NCBI RefSeq assembly: GCF_000243675.2
Contig: NZ_AHMM02000025.1
Location: forward strand, 310,001 to 374,000
Source of the DNA: Leptospira inadai serovar Lyme str. 10
Lineage (GTDB): Bacteria; Spirochaetota; Leptospiria; Leptospirales; Leptospiraceae
DNA length: 64,000 nucleotides
Direction of reading: 5' to 3'
Position 1 is the stretch's first letter, and each line of letters starts with the position of its first letter. Below are positions 27,631 to 35,910 of the stretch, piece by piece. The notes beneath the pieces were generated by a model, which was given only the letters and a program-made list of their open reading frames with translations, was not told where the DNA came from and ran no database searches. The position numbers were made by a program, and so were the translations under genes.

Positions 27631-27687
27631 CGAGGTTAGGTAGTATCCGCAAATCTCGCCTTTGCACGCCTGTGCTTCCGCGAAGGG

Positions 27688-27713
27688 GCCCCGAAAGCTG
27701 AATAGATCGGGGC
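27688..27713 (+). promoter_or_regulatory. Possible expression-platform hairpin of the riboswitch
   Basis: GCCCCGA (27688-27694) pairs with TCGGGGC (27707-27713). There is no T tract and it lies 135 bases before the first start codon, so it may be an anti-/terminator-like switch element or a Rho-linked structure. Its coupling to the aptamer is inference. Confidence 0.4.
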
Positions 27714-27848
27714 TCCCGAACGGCAAAGAAAGCAAAAGATTTTACTTCAAAATGATCGAATTGTTTTCCGTTCGTCGGACGATTGCGATGCGACTTATTC
27801 CGCAAATCGATAGTCCTCCCGATCGACAAATTTCAATGAGGAAAAATA

Positions 27849-28406
27849 ATGAAAATCACAAGTATTACGATAAAAGCAGCGATTGTACTGATTACGATGT
27901 CCGGTTGCTTTTTTGATGAGAAAAAAAACAACGATAACAATACTACTTTGACCTCCCTACTGTATGTAGCAAATATCACGCCCGCACCTTCAGGAACCTG
28001 GTTTTTTTATAACGCGACTCCGACGTACGCCGGGCAAACAAATCCATATACGTTAGATGCAGGTACGATTAAACAAGGAACCTATATAATTAACTCCTCG
28101 CAAGTTATCGTGACATACAACGGATTTTCCGCATCTAAAATGAATGTAAAACTTGTGAATAACGGTCGCTCCGTCGTTTTCGGGCAGCTAACCTCCGATG
28201 CACAGTTCGGCGCCAATCAATACCTTTACTATATGTGGACTTTCTCCGGCGGTTATTATTATGTTTGCCCTGATTTGAATTCATATAAGAACACGTTGCA
28301 AGATGTGATGACCGATTTTAACAATCTAACCACCGCTCAAGTTGATCGCACGAATTTAGTCAGCGGTTGCTTCGGTTCTGTCTGGAGCCGGCTACAAGCC
28401 AATTGA
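27849..28406 (+). CDS. Riboswitch-controlled lipoprotein, unknown family
   Basis: The signal peptide ends in VLITMSGC, a lipobox with Cys near residue 20. An Asn/Asp/Lys-rich linker (KKNNDNNTT) of the sort that keeps a surface domain away from the membrane follows. The 150-residue mature domain is Tyr-, Thr- and Asn-rich, mostly beta by appearance, and contains a Cys pair near the C-terminus. GAGGAA sits upstream of the ATG. It is the first gene after the B12 riboswitch, so a role in corrinoid binding or uptake at the cell surface is a reasonable inference. I recognise no domain. Confidence 0.8.
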   Translation: MKITSITIKAAIVLITMSGCFFDEKKNNDNNTTLTSLLYVANITPAPSGTWFFYNATPTYAGQTNPYTLDAGTIKQGTYIINSSQVIVTYNGFSASKMNVKLVNNGRSVVFGQLTSDAQFGANQYLYYMWTFSGGYYYVCPDLNSYKNTLQDVMTDFNNLTTAQVDRTNLVSGCFGSVWSRLQAN

Positions 28407-28453
28407 AAGACTCGTTTCAGACCCGTTCCTATTTTATGGAGGATAAGGTTCGC

Positions 28454-29317
28454 ATGAAGAATTCGTTTTTTCTTTATTTTCTCAGTGTAAGCCTGCTGAT
28501 CGGCTGCGATAACAAAGGAGGTTCAGGCGGAGATTCTGCATCAGCGTTTGCCCTCCTTCAGTTGCTCCAAAACGGAACGGGCACGTATAGCTTCTGTCGA
28601 AATTATAGCCCTGCAGAATCGAATAGTGTGTTTGTAGCAAATCAGGTAATCCTTGCACCCGCTCATACCGGCAACGGTTTTCGGGACTCGTACTGCGCAG
28701 CAAACGGAATTCGCGGAATCGATAAGTTTAACGGTTCTCTCGACGTATTTACGCTCGATACCTCCGGCCCCGGTGCTACGCTGATTCTAGGTTGGTCAGG
28801 TAAGAAAGTGTTACCTGTATCGGGAATCGACTTTATCGCCTATGAAAATCCGTTTTTCATAGGCGCGCAAAACAATACGAATCCGTTTAACCAGGTTTTT
28901 TTAGAGCCGATGGTAGTCGAAGTCGGAAATGATCGATCGAATTGGTGCGGCTGGAATCCCGTTTACACGAACGGCAATCCGAATTCCTTTTCGGAAGATC
29001 CTTCCGTCTGGTCCCGATTCGGAGGAATCACACCGTTCGTGTACAATCAAGAAACGAATCCGATGACGGTAGCCTCCATCTATAACACCGACGTGGTTCA
29101 TGGCGGTGGGGGCGGCGATGGATTCGATCTGGCGGACGCGAATTTTGGCGCATCCGGGAGCGGCTGCTCCGGTTCTTTAAAAACGGATCTTCAAACGAAC
29201 GGCTTCACTTATATTAAATTGACCTCGGCCATAGTATTAATGCCGAGTTTGCCTATTCCGGTGGGGAACGGGAGTCCCGACATTGACGGAGTGATCGCGA
29301 AAAGTATCAGTCCGTAG
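28454..29317 (+). CDS. Riboswitch-controlled surface lipoprotein with GGDGFDLA-type beta domain
   Basis: The start at 28454 (MKNSFFLYF) follows a strong GGAGGATAAGG; a longer reading from 28367 has no signal and overlaps the previous gene. The lipobox is SLLIGC. The mature protein has a beta-sandwich-like region with IDFIAYENPF, EPMVVEVGNDRSNW and GGGGGDGFDLADANFG. This order (FENPF, VEVS-W, GGD-FDLA) is found in secreted cell-surface proteins of several phyla, some near B12 uptake loci. Five or six Cys may form disulfides. It is probably the second component of a corrinoid capture pair; the function is inferred from the riboswitch operon only. Confidence 0.8.
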   Translation: MKNSFFLYFLSVSLLIGCDNKGGSGGDSASAFALLQLLQNGTGTYSFCRNYSPAESNSVFVANQVILAPAHTGNGFRDSYCAANGIRGIDKFNGSLDVFTLDTSGPGATLILGWSGKKVLPVSGIDFIAYENPFFIGAQNNTNPFNQVFLEPMVVEVGNDRSNWCGWNPVYTNGNPNSFSEDPSVWSRFGGITPFVYNQETNPMTVASIYNTDVVHGGGGGDGFDLADANFGASGSGCSGSLKTDLQTNGFTYIKLTSAIVLMPSLPIPVGNGSPDIDGVIAKSISP

Positions 29318-29398
29318 GGTCGACTATTTCTCGGGACGAAATCCGAAAATCTTCGTGCGAACTTTCTATCTATCTTTAGTTTCGGTTGAAGGCATATT

Positions 29399-30211
29399 AT
29401 GTTTCGATTCCTTCGACAAGAACTTATTATCTTTTTATCATCCGTTCGCTTTAATACTAGACTCGAAGTTCCCGCTTGGGTGAAACACTCCGACGAATTA
29501 CTAGCATCTTCGACCCGATATTTCCCTCTCGTCGGCTGGATCGTCTCTGGAATCACGACTATCGTGTTCTACGGGAGCTCCTTCCTTTTCCCCATAAGCG
29601 TCTCGGTCGTGTTAGCCATTTCGGCCTCCATTTTGTCCACCGGAGCTTTTCATGAGGATGGCTTCACCGATATGTGCGACGGTTTCGGCGGCGGATGGGA
29701 AAAGGAACGAATATTAGAGATAATGAAAGATAGTAGGATCGGTGTGTTCGGCACTATCGGTATCATATTAATGCTTCTTCTAAAATTCGCTTGCTACATC
29801 GCCTTAGCCGAATCATCCTTCCTAGTTCTCTTTTTTGGAATCTGGATTTCGCACTCCTCCAGCAGATTTTCCGCAAATGTAATGGCAAAGCTCATACCGT
29901 ATGTAAGAGAAGATCAGCTTTCTAAAGCAAAGCCCATCGTAAAATCGATGAAGTTATCGGATGTCCTTTTGTCCGGGATTTGGGTCTTAGGTCCGATCAC
30001 ATTTTTTTTATATTATTCCGGAAAATTTTCAAACCGTATAGCGATTATTCTTTCGTTATCTTTCTCATTGCAAGCTTTAGGAGTTTTTTACCTGCGAGGC
30101 TTTTACAAAAAATGGATAGGGGGATATACGGGAGATTGTTTAGGCGCAGTACAGCAAATAACCGAAATCCTGTTTCTATTGGCGCTCGTTGCAATATGGA
30201 AATATTATTAA
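29399..30211 (+). CDS. cobS: Adenosylcobinamide-GDP ribazoletransferase (cobalamin synthase)
   Basis: Joins adenosylcobinamide-GDP and alpha-ribazole (phosphate) to make adenosylcobalamin (phosphate) in the inner membrane. The hallmark GAFHEDGFTDMCDGFGGG with following EIMKDSRIGVFG lies at about residues 82-118, and GYTGDCLGAVQQ at about 241-252. Six or so transmembrane helices fit the family, as does the 270-residue length. It is third in the riboswitch operon and overlaps the downstream phosphatase gene by 16 bases. Confidence 0.95.
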   Translation: MFRFLRQELIIFLSSVRFNTRLEVPAWVKHSDELLASSTRYFPLVGWIVSGITTIVFYGSSFLFPISVSVVLAISASILSTGAFHEDGFTDMCDGFGGGWEKERILEIMKDSRIGVFGTIGIILMLLLKFACYIALAESSFLVLFFGIWISHSSSRFSANVMAKLIPYVREDQLSKAKPIVKSMKLSDVLLSGIWVLGPITFFLYYSGKFSNRIAIILSLSFSLQALGVFYLRGFYKKWIGGYTGDCLGAVQQITEILFLLALVAIWKYY

Positions 30212-30843
30212 TTCGTCATACGACACCCGAGGTGGAGCCGGGTACATGCTACGGTTGGACGGATTTAGGCCTTCCGATTACCTTCGAGGAAGACGCACGT
30301 AGATTATCGAAGATTTTACCGTCTCGAGCGAATTCGGTACGTACAAGTCCTTTATTTAGATGTTTTAGTCTAGCTGAATTTTTAAGTAAACGTTGGGAAG
30401 AGGCAGGCAAGGCACCGGCTTGGAAAGTCGACTCTCGAATCCGTGAATTAAATTTCGGCTCTTGGGAGGGGCGATTGTGGGAGGAAATTCCGAGGAGTGA
30501 AACCGATCATTGGATGGAAAACTATGTTCACCGTTCACCTCCCGGAGGAGAATCGTATGTCGAACTCAGAGACCGAGTAATGCATGCTTGGAACGAAGCG
30601 TTGGCGGAAGGTAGGGCGTGGGAAAGGCTTAGAAAAGAGGAAGGCGATCCGAGCGAGTATCGGGAAGTTTGGATCAGCCATGGTGGAGTGATTCGATGCA
30701 TTGCCTCTCACGTTCTAGGATTCCCTTTAGAAAATGCCTTTCGATTGGTTTTAGATTATGGAGCTCTCTCCATAGTCCGAATCCGTTTCGGAGAAACGGA
30801 TTCTTATCCGCAATTTATTTCATGGAACCGGAACGCTTTCTAA
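30196..30843 (+). CDS. cobC: Alpha-ribazole phosphatase-like histidine phosphatase
   Basis: This is a member of the histidine phosphatase superfamily: LLIRHTTP at the N-terminus holds the catalytic RH, LNFGSWEG is the CobC/GpmB-type motif, and ISHGGVIRC supplies the second His. It removes the phosphate from alpha-ribazole-5'-phosphate or from cobalamin-5'-phosphate. The start is ATG 30196 (MEILLIRH), overlapping cobS by 16 bases; longer upstream readings in this frame are inside cobS. Context with cobS makes the CobC role likely. Confidence 0.88.
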   Translation: MEILLIRHTTPEVEPGTCYGWTDLGLPITFEEDARRLSKILPSRANSVRTSPLFRCFSLAEFLSKRWEEAGKAPAWKVDSRIRELNFGSWEGRLWEEIPRSETDHWMENYVHRSPPGGESYVELRDRVMHAWNEALAEGRAWERLRKEEGDPSEYREVWISHGGVIRCIASHVLGFPLENAFRLVLDYGALSIVRIRFGETDSYPQFISWNRNAF

Positions 30844-30925
30844 GCCGTTTTTTTAATATTTATGCCGGAAGATCTCAGGCTTTTGAGAGTTGATCCGATA
30901 AGAAGAATAAGCGGTCGAATCGTCA

Positions 30926-32026
30926 ATGCTCCTTCTAAATAATACGGCACTAGAAAGGCGCCGAACGTTCGGAATCGTCATCGTTCTCCTTTATCTTTTT
31001 TCCCAAGGAATTTTTTCCAAAGACTCCAATCAGGATGCCGGGTCCGAACTTTCTCTCCCGAACACGAAAACGGATGCGAAATTATTCGTTTTGGATGCGA
31101 GCGGATCCATGAACGAATATCTAGGTATTTATCAAAAAATCCATCTAGCCAAAAAGCATGTGAAGCACTTTGTGGATAGCCTACCAGAATCCGCGGAAGT
31201 AGGCTTAATCGCATACGGCAACCGCTTACCAGGATGCAAATCCTCGAAATTATATCAACCTATGGAAAGCGGAAACAAAGCTCAATTTCGCAATAAACTT
31301 TACGGACTAACGCCTTCCGGAGCGACTCCTCTTGCCGAGTCTATTCGCGTTGCCGGGGAATATATCTCCCGTCGAAAACAGTCGACTGAACTGATTCTCA
31401 TCACGGATGGAATAGAAAGTTGTTATGGAGATCCCGAGAAGGAATTAAGAATTCTGCAACAAAAGGGCATCAATTTTCATCTTAACGTGCTCGGGCTCGG
31501 CTTAAAGCCGGAAGAAAGAAACGTTATGCGGTCCTTGGCCCGCCTCGGACAGGGGGCATATTATAATGTAGAAGGCGATGCGGATTTTTATTCTGCGATG
31601 GAGGATCTTTTAAAGAAAGGGACCGTTTCGATAACGAAGCAAAGAATAGAACCAAAGCAGAATTCGGACACCGGCAAGATTAGGATTTTAAGTCAAAGCA
31701 GGATGGAAATCGAAAACGGAAAAAATCGATACACAATTTCATTCGATTTTCATAATTCGGATTCTTCCAGTCATTGCGTCGTTCTTAATCTGAAAACTCA
31801 AGAAAGTCCGTCCTCGAAGGTAAATCGATCGAATGAAAATCGCGTTTCAAATCCGGAATCGATTATTAAAATTGAAAACCGGTGCTTTCAATCCGAAAAG
31901 GGGACCGGTCAGTTTGAATTCGACGCAACTCGACAAGAAATTATTTCGGCAGAATTGGAACTATGGGATATGTCGGGGGTTCCGCGGGCCGTTGGACGAA
32001 GCGAAAACATTGACATAAGCCATTAA
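30926..32026 (+). CDS. Exported von Willebrand factor A-domain protein
   Basis: An N-terminal hydrophobic segment (about residues 14-31) acts as a signal or anchor. A VWA domain follows at about 50-235, with a complete MIDAS: DASGSMN, the Thr in PSGATPLAES and the Asp in LITDGIES. Such domains bind proteins in a metal-dependent way. The last 120 residues are a beta-rich domain of unknown type. It lies 83 bases after cobC and may be separate from that operon. Its stop codon overlaps that of the convergent DUF4139 gene. Confidence 0.86.
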   Translation: MLLLNNTALERRRTFGIVIVLLYLFSQGIFSKDSNQDAGSELSLPNTKTDAKLFVLDASGSMNEYLGIYQKIHLAKKHVKHFVDSLPESAEVGLIAYGNRLPGCKSSKLYQPMESGNKAQFRNKLYGLTPSGATPLAESIRVAGEYISRRKQSTELILITDGIESCYGDPEKELRILQQKGINFHLNVLGLGLKPEERNVMRSLARLGQGAYYNVEGDADFYSAMEDLLKKGTVSITKQRIEPKQNSDTGKIRILSQSRMEIENGKNRYTISFDFHNSDSSSHCVVLNLKTQESPSSKVNRSNENRVSNPESIIKIENRCFQSEKGTGQFEFDATRQEIISAELELWDMSGVPRAVGRSENIDISH

Positions 32027-33663
32027 GGTAAATTTAAATCCTGATCGCTCGGATAGCTTACTCTATATTCCAACTGGATTTCTCTTTTCCCGGAGGGAGG
32101 GATTTCCAAAACCCACTCGTAAATCCCCGAGTTGGGTCTAAACTCTTTCGCTCCCGGGGTGGTTCTATCGGAATCTATTTCGACCTTTACGCTAGCAAGT
32201 TCCGAAATAGGAACTTGATCTCTGACGAAAACCGACTTGGATTCTTTCCCGAAATTTTCTAAGGTCAGATAAACGCGCTTTTCGATCACTTTCTGGGTTG
32301 AGATCAATCCTTCTTTGGTATTATTAGATTCTTTTCGATATGAAAGCCGAAGACTTCCCTCTGTACCTAAGGAAACCGAAACGTTTTCGCCAGGACTCGT
32401 ATACGAAATCTTGGTAGTACCGATAAGTCCCGAATTCCTGAATAAAGAAACTTCCCCCGGAAGGATCGGGAATTCGCTCGGATTTTGAAATGTAGCCTCC
32501 AATAACGGAAAGGGTTTATATCTTGGAGACGCGATAGTTCTGACTTTTATTGGAATGTTAAACGAACTCATTTCCAACTTTCTAGATTCGCGTTGAGAAG
32601 GTAAACTAACCGTTTTGGGTAAGCGAAATAAAAAACCTCCTCCTCGTTCGGAGGTCGTGGGAGAAGTTCTACCCGATTCTTCGTCGACTAATCCCTCCGC
32701 CATTTGCGCAGGCGTGCTAGCCTGGCTTTGCGCACTCAGGACTTCTTTCTTGTCGGCTACTTCCTGATCGAAGAGACGTTGAGGATATAAACGATTTCTT
32801 CTTTGCGATAAATCCGGCCGGGTTGTGGAAAGCAGGAGTCGAACTCCTTTCCAATCTTCTCCCGTTTCCTGTCTTACCTCGGACAAATATTCGAATTGGG
32901 CTTTTTCGGAGGAATCATTTGCGGTTAAAATATAAGTCGGTTTCCAATTTGCATTGGGAACCAAGTAACTCAATCTTAAATCGATCGTCTTAGATTCTTT
33001 CGACGTATTCACTATTTGAATCCAAGTGTTCCTCGTACTCTTTTCGGCCTGCGAAAGTAGAACGGAAAGTTGCGCCTTTACCTCGTCTAGTTCGCTTTGA
33101 ATTTTAATTTTGCTTCTTTCGATTTTTTCCCAAGATGAAAATAAAACGAAGGACTCTTCCCTGTTTTTCCGTAAATAGGTTCCCCAATTTTTTCCGTCGG
33201 ATTCCACTTTGCCGTATAAAAGATTACGGCTAATTGTGTCCGAGACCTTATTGCGTAGTTCCGTCAAAAGTCCCTTTTCCGACTTCAAATCGTTTTCCTT
33301 TGCGACGACCGTTTCCAATTCTTTTTGCAAAGTCACGATTTTCCGCTGAAGAAGCGCGACCTCAGGATTGGATGCGGCAGTTCCTTCCTCTTTCCAAGTC
33401 CTGGTGCCGGTCACCTCCGCCAGATTCGAATCCGTACCGGCCATTAAACTTTCTTCCAATAATGAAACCGGCAAATTTTGAATTTGAACCCGATTCGTAC
33501 CCGGTGCTAATTGTACTTTACCGACTCTTAATATTTGAGCGGTTCCTTGGTGAACCGTCACTTCTTGAATGGCAAGGTCGGCGCCGACGGCAAACGTATC
33601 ATTTGAGACCATCAAAACCGTTAGCGAAGCGGCAAAAAAGTTTATTAAAGTATTATAATTCAT
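32023..33663 (-). CDS. DUF4139 (MuiA-like) secreted protein, copy 1
   Basis: A signal peptide (about residues 1-25) leads to a DUF4140-type N-terminal domain (VTVHQGTAQILRVGKVQLAPG). A coiled coil of about 100 residues (about 100-210) and a C-terminal DUF4139 beta domain (LVPNANWKPTYILTAN, then GEDWKGVRLLLSTTRP) follow. This layout is that of mucoidy-inhibitor MuiA-like proteins, whose molecular role is not established. It lies 23 bases downstream of a longer paralogue, so the two may form a hetero-oligomer in the periplasm. Confidence 0.86.
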   Translation of the reverse strand: MNYNTLINFFAASLTVLMVSNDTFAVGADLAIQEVTVHQGTAQILRVGKVQLAPGTNRVQIQNLPVSLLEESLMAGTDSNLAEVTGTRTWKEEGTAASNPEVALLQRKIVTLQKELETVVAKENDLKSEKGLLTELRNKVSDTISRNLLYGKVESDGKNWGTYLRKNREESFVLFSSWEKIERSKIKIQSELDEVKAQLSVLLSQAEKSTRNTWIQIVNTSKESKTIDLRLSYLVPNANWKPTYILTANDSSEKAQFEYLSEVRQETGEDWKGVRLLLSTTRPDLSQRRNRLYPQRLFDQEVADKKEVLSAQSQASTPAQMAEGLVDEESGRTSPTTSERGGGFLFRLPKTVSLPSQRESRKLEMSSFNIPIKVRTIASPRYKPFPLLEATFQNPSEFPILPGEVSLFRNSGLIGTTKISYTSPGENVSVSLGTEGSLRLSYRKESNNTKEGLISTQKVIEKRVYLTLENFGKESKSVFVRDQVPISELASVKVEIDSDRTTPGAKEFRPNSGIYEWVLEIPPSGKREIQLEYRVSYPSDQDLNLP

Positions 33664-33686
33664 ATTTTTATTCCACCGATAGGATA

Positions 33687-35780
33687 TTAGTAGGATCCGC
33701 TACCTTGCGAATCTCGAAGTAAATTATTGGCCGGATAGGACACGGTGTATTCGAATTCGATTTTCTTAACGGCACCGGCAGCCAGGTCCATTTCGTAGGT
33801 AAGAATTCCATCATCCGTTTTATCGGGTCTTTCCGAGCCGAGGGACCATTTGATATCGACACTATCATCGACCGTATAAGGAACTCTATCTATCACTCTG
33901 ATTAAGATCTTTCTTTTCTTATTATTCTTTATCGAGATCGATACTTTATGCCGGACGGTTTTACGCTTGGAAATCAAGCCGGATTTATCCTCGAATTTCT
34001 CCTCTCTCCTCACGATTTTCACGTCCCGGTCCGGACCTAATTCGATTCGAATTTTTTCTCCGGGTTTCAATGTGGACACAGAGGTGGTTCCTAGGAGATT
34101 CTCTCCGGAGTAAATCTCCAAAGGTCCGGAAAGAAGCGGTTCCCTTTCCAAATTAGTGGAAACGACCGTTAAATACGCTTCTTCTCCGGTTATCGGGGAA
34201 GATTCGTAAGCCGGAGAAACCGGAACGATTCTCTTTCTTAAGAAGACACGATTCAAAGTTTTATCGGAGGGAATTCTTTCAAAGGATTGCGCTATATAAC
34301 GAAAATCGAATCCTTCCGACGAAAGACCCGGTGCGACTAAATTATAAACGTATTTACGATCCGAATTCAATTGGGACGATCGATTCAGTAAAGTCTGTAC
34401 CTGAGATTCGATATCTCTTAATTCTTTTCGAGAACTTTCGCGCAGACCCGAAAACCTACGCAAAGCCTCTTTTCCGTATCGTATCGAGTCTTCGTAGGAT
34501 CCGCTTTCAAAGAGACTTTTTTGATTCGCTAATTCTCCGCGGAGCTGATCCATATTTTCCTCGACCTGAAGCGAATTGGAGCGATCCTTAAAATTACTTT
34601 CTATGATTGCCCTGGATTTTTCCAACGGACTCTCGGCCTGATCGTCAATATCGTCCTGCTTCGTTTTTGAAGCTTGGGGTCTTGAACTCCGCTTCTTAGC
34701 TTCTTTGGCAGGTTTAGACATAACCGGAGCTCCCGTAGAAGGAGAACCTTTGGCCTGTTCGTTGTAAACATTTTGATCATTCGCATGATATGAATCTTTA
34801 TCTCGATTAACTACGACTTTAGAAGAGATTCGTAATTCACGATAGTCCGGCAAATCGACATCCTGATTCGGATTCGCGGTGGAAAATTCGAGTCGAACAC
34901 CGTTCCAGTCTTCCCCGGTTTCGTTTCGAACCAAAGCGTACCAACCTAACTCGGCTTCCGTTCCGCTCGGCTTGAGATCCAGAGTATAGCGAGGATACCA
35001 GATAGCACCGCGAATCAGATATTTGTACTCGATACGATACGTGGTTGCAGTCTCTATTTCCGCTTCCAAACGGATTTCTTTCCGACGGAGAATGTCACCT
35101 TGCGCAAGATGCTCCAACTTTGCCGTTACGATATAGAATTCCTCTCGAAGGCGATCTAGCTCCTCCAGCTTTGCCAATCTAAGTTTCGTATTTTCTTCGG
35201 CAAGGTCCGAATAGGTTTTGCGAAATCCTAAAAAAGAATCCGAATCAACCTTCTCGATTACTCCTTCTTCTTCGCGAAATGCAGGGCGAATGGACCGTAA
35301 GCTCGTTTCCCAATCCAATAACTCTTGCACTTCCTTGGATCTCGTTCCTAACGAAAGTAACAAGGCATCCTTTCTTTTTTCTAATTCTTCGCTCTCTTGA
35401 GATTTAAATCTCTTGGATACCTTTTCCAGTACGCGAACGCCTCGAATCTTGAACTTTTTATTCGGATCGGAAAACGAAACGGAAACGCTTTTATCCAAAA
35501 TGTTGGAAGGAACTTCTCCCAAACTCACTTCGAAGGCCCCTGCTGGAAGTTTAATTTCGGCGACTCTCTTTGCATATGCAAAGTCGGAATATAGAAGGAC
35601 CGACTCTATACGAGAATTGGCCGTAGCCATGGCCGTCTTAGGCGATGAATTCCCTTGGGTATCCGCAACAGGTGAATCTTCAGAATCTTGCGATTTTCCA
35701 TCCCGAGGCCATACTAAGCCGCCAAGAACGATGAGGATAATCGGGGAATATTTGCGAATCAGTCGAGGCAAAGAGGACAT
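33687..35780 (-). CDS. DUF4139 (MuiA-like) secreted protein, copy 2, with internal insert
   Basis: This is the longer paralogue (697 residues). It has a signal or anchor segment (IILIVLGGLVWP), DUF4140 domain (about 55-110), coiled coil, and DUF4139 beta domain beginning IRGAIWYPRYTLDL and GEDWNGVRLEFSTANP. An inserted low-complexity, Ser/Lys-rich region (about 330-470) contains a second coiled coil. It ends with an extended beta region. It is first of the pair; a short linker separates it from copy 1. No catalytic site is visible. Role possibly envelope- or capsule-related by analogy with MuiA, which is itself poorly understood. Confidence 0.84.
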   Translation of the reverse strand: MSSLPRLIRKYSPIILIVLGGLVWPRDGKSQDSEDSPVADTQGNSSPKTAMATANSRIESVLLYSDFAYAKRVAEIKLPAGAFEVSLGEVPSNILDKSVSVSFSDPNKKFKIRGVRVLEKVSKRFKSQESEELEKRKDALLLSLGTRSKEVQELLDWETSLRSIRPAFREEEGVIEKVDSDSFLGFRKTYSDLAEENTKLRLAKLEELDRLREEFYIVTAKLEHLAQGDILRRKEIRLEAEIETATTYRIEYKYLIRGAIWYPRYTLDLKPSGTEAELGWYALVRNETGEDWNGVRLEFSTANPNQDVDLPDYRELRISSKVVVNRDKDSYHANDQNVYNEQAKGSPSTGAPVMSKPAKEAKKRSSRPQASKTKQDDIDDQAESPLEKSRAIIESNFKDRSNSLQVEENMDQLRGELANQKSLFESGSYEDSIRYGKEALRRFSGLRESSRKELRDIESQVQTLLNRSSQLNSDRKYVYNLVAPGLSSEGFDFRYIAQSFERIPSDKTLNRVFLRKRIVPVSPAYESSPITGEEAYLTVVSTNLEREPLLSGPLEIYSGENLLGTTSVSTLKPGEKIRIELGPDRDVKIVRREEKFEDKSGLISKRKTVRHKVSISIKNNKKRKILIRVIDRVPYTVDDSVDIKWSLGSERPDKTDDGILTYEMDLAAGAVKKIEFEYTVSYPANNLLRDSQGSGSY

Positions 35781-35910
35781 AGGTTCATTAGGAGATACGC
35801 CAATAAACCGTTCGTCAATTTATTTTCCGAGGAGATATGGTACCGGAAACCGTGTAATCGAGGCCGTTCAAGGTCCCTCGATACAGGAATCGGGCCGGAA
35901 TTTTATAAAC

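Noticed and set aside
28367..28453. Upstream extension of the second riboswitch lipoprotein
   Set aside because: It overlaps the first lipoprotein and places residues before an otherwise clean signal peptide; ATG 28454 has a strong ribosome-binding site.
29980..30195. N-terminal extension of the CobC-like phosphatase
   Set aside because: It is an alternative frame within cobS; the family starts at MEILLIRH.
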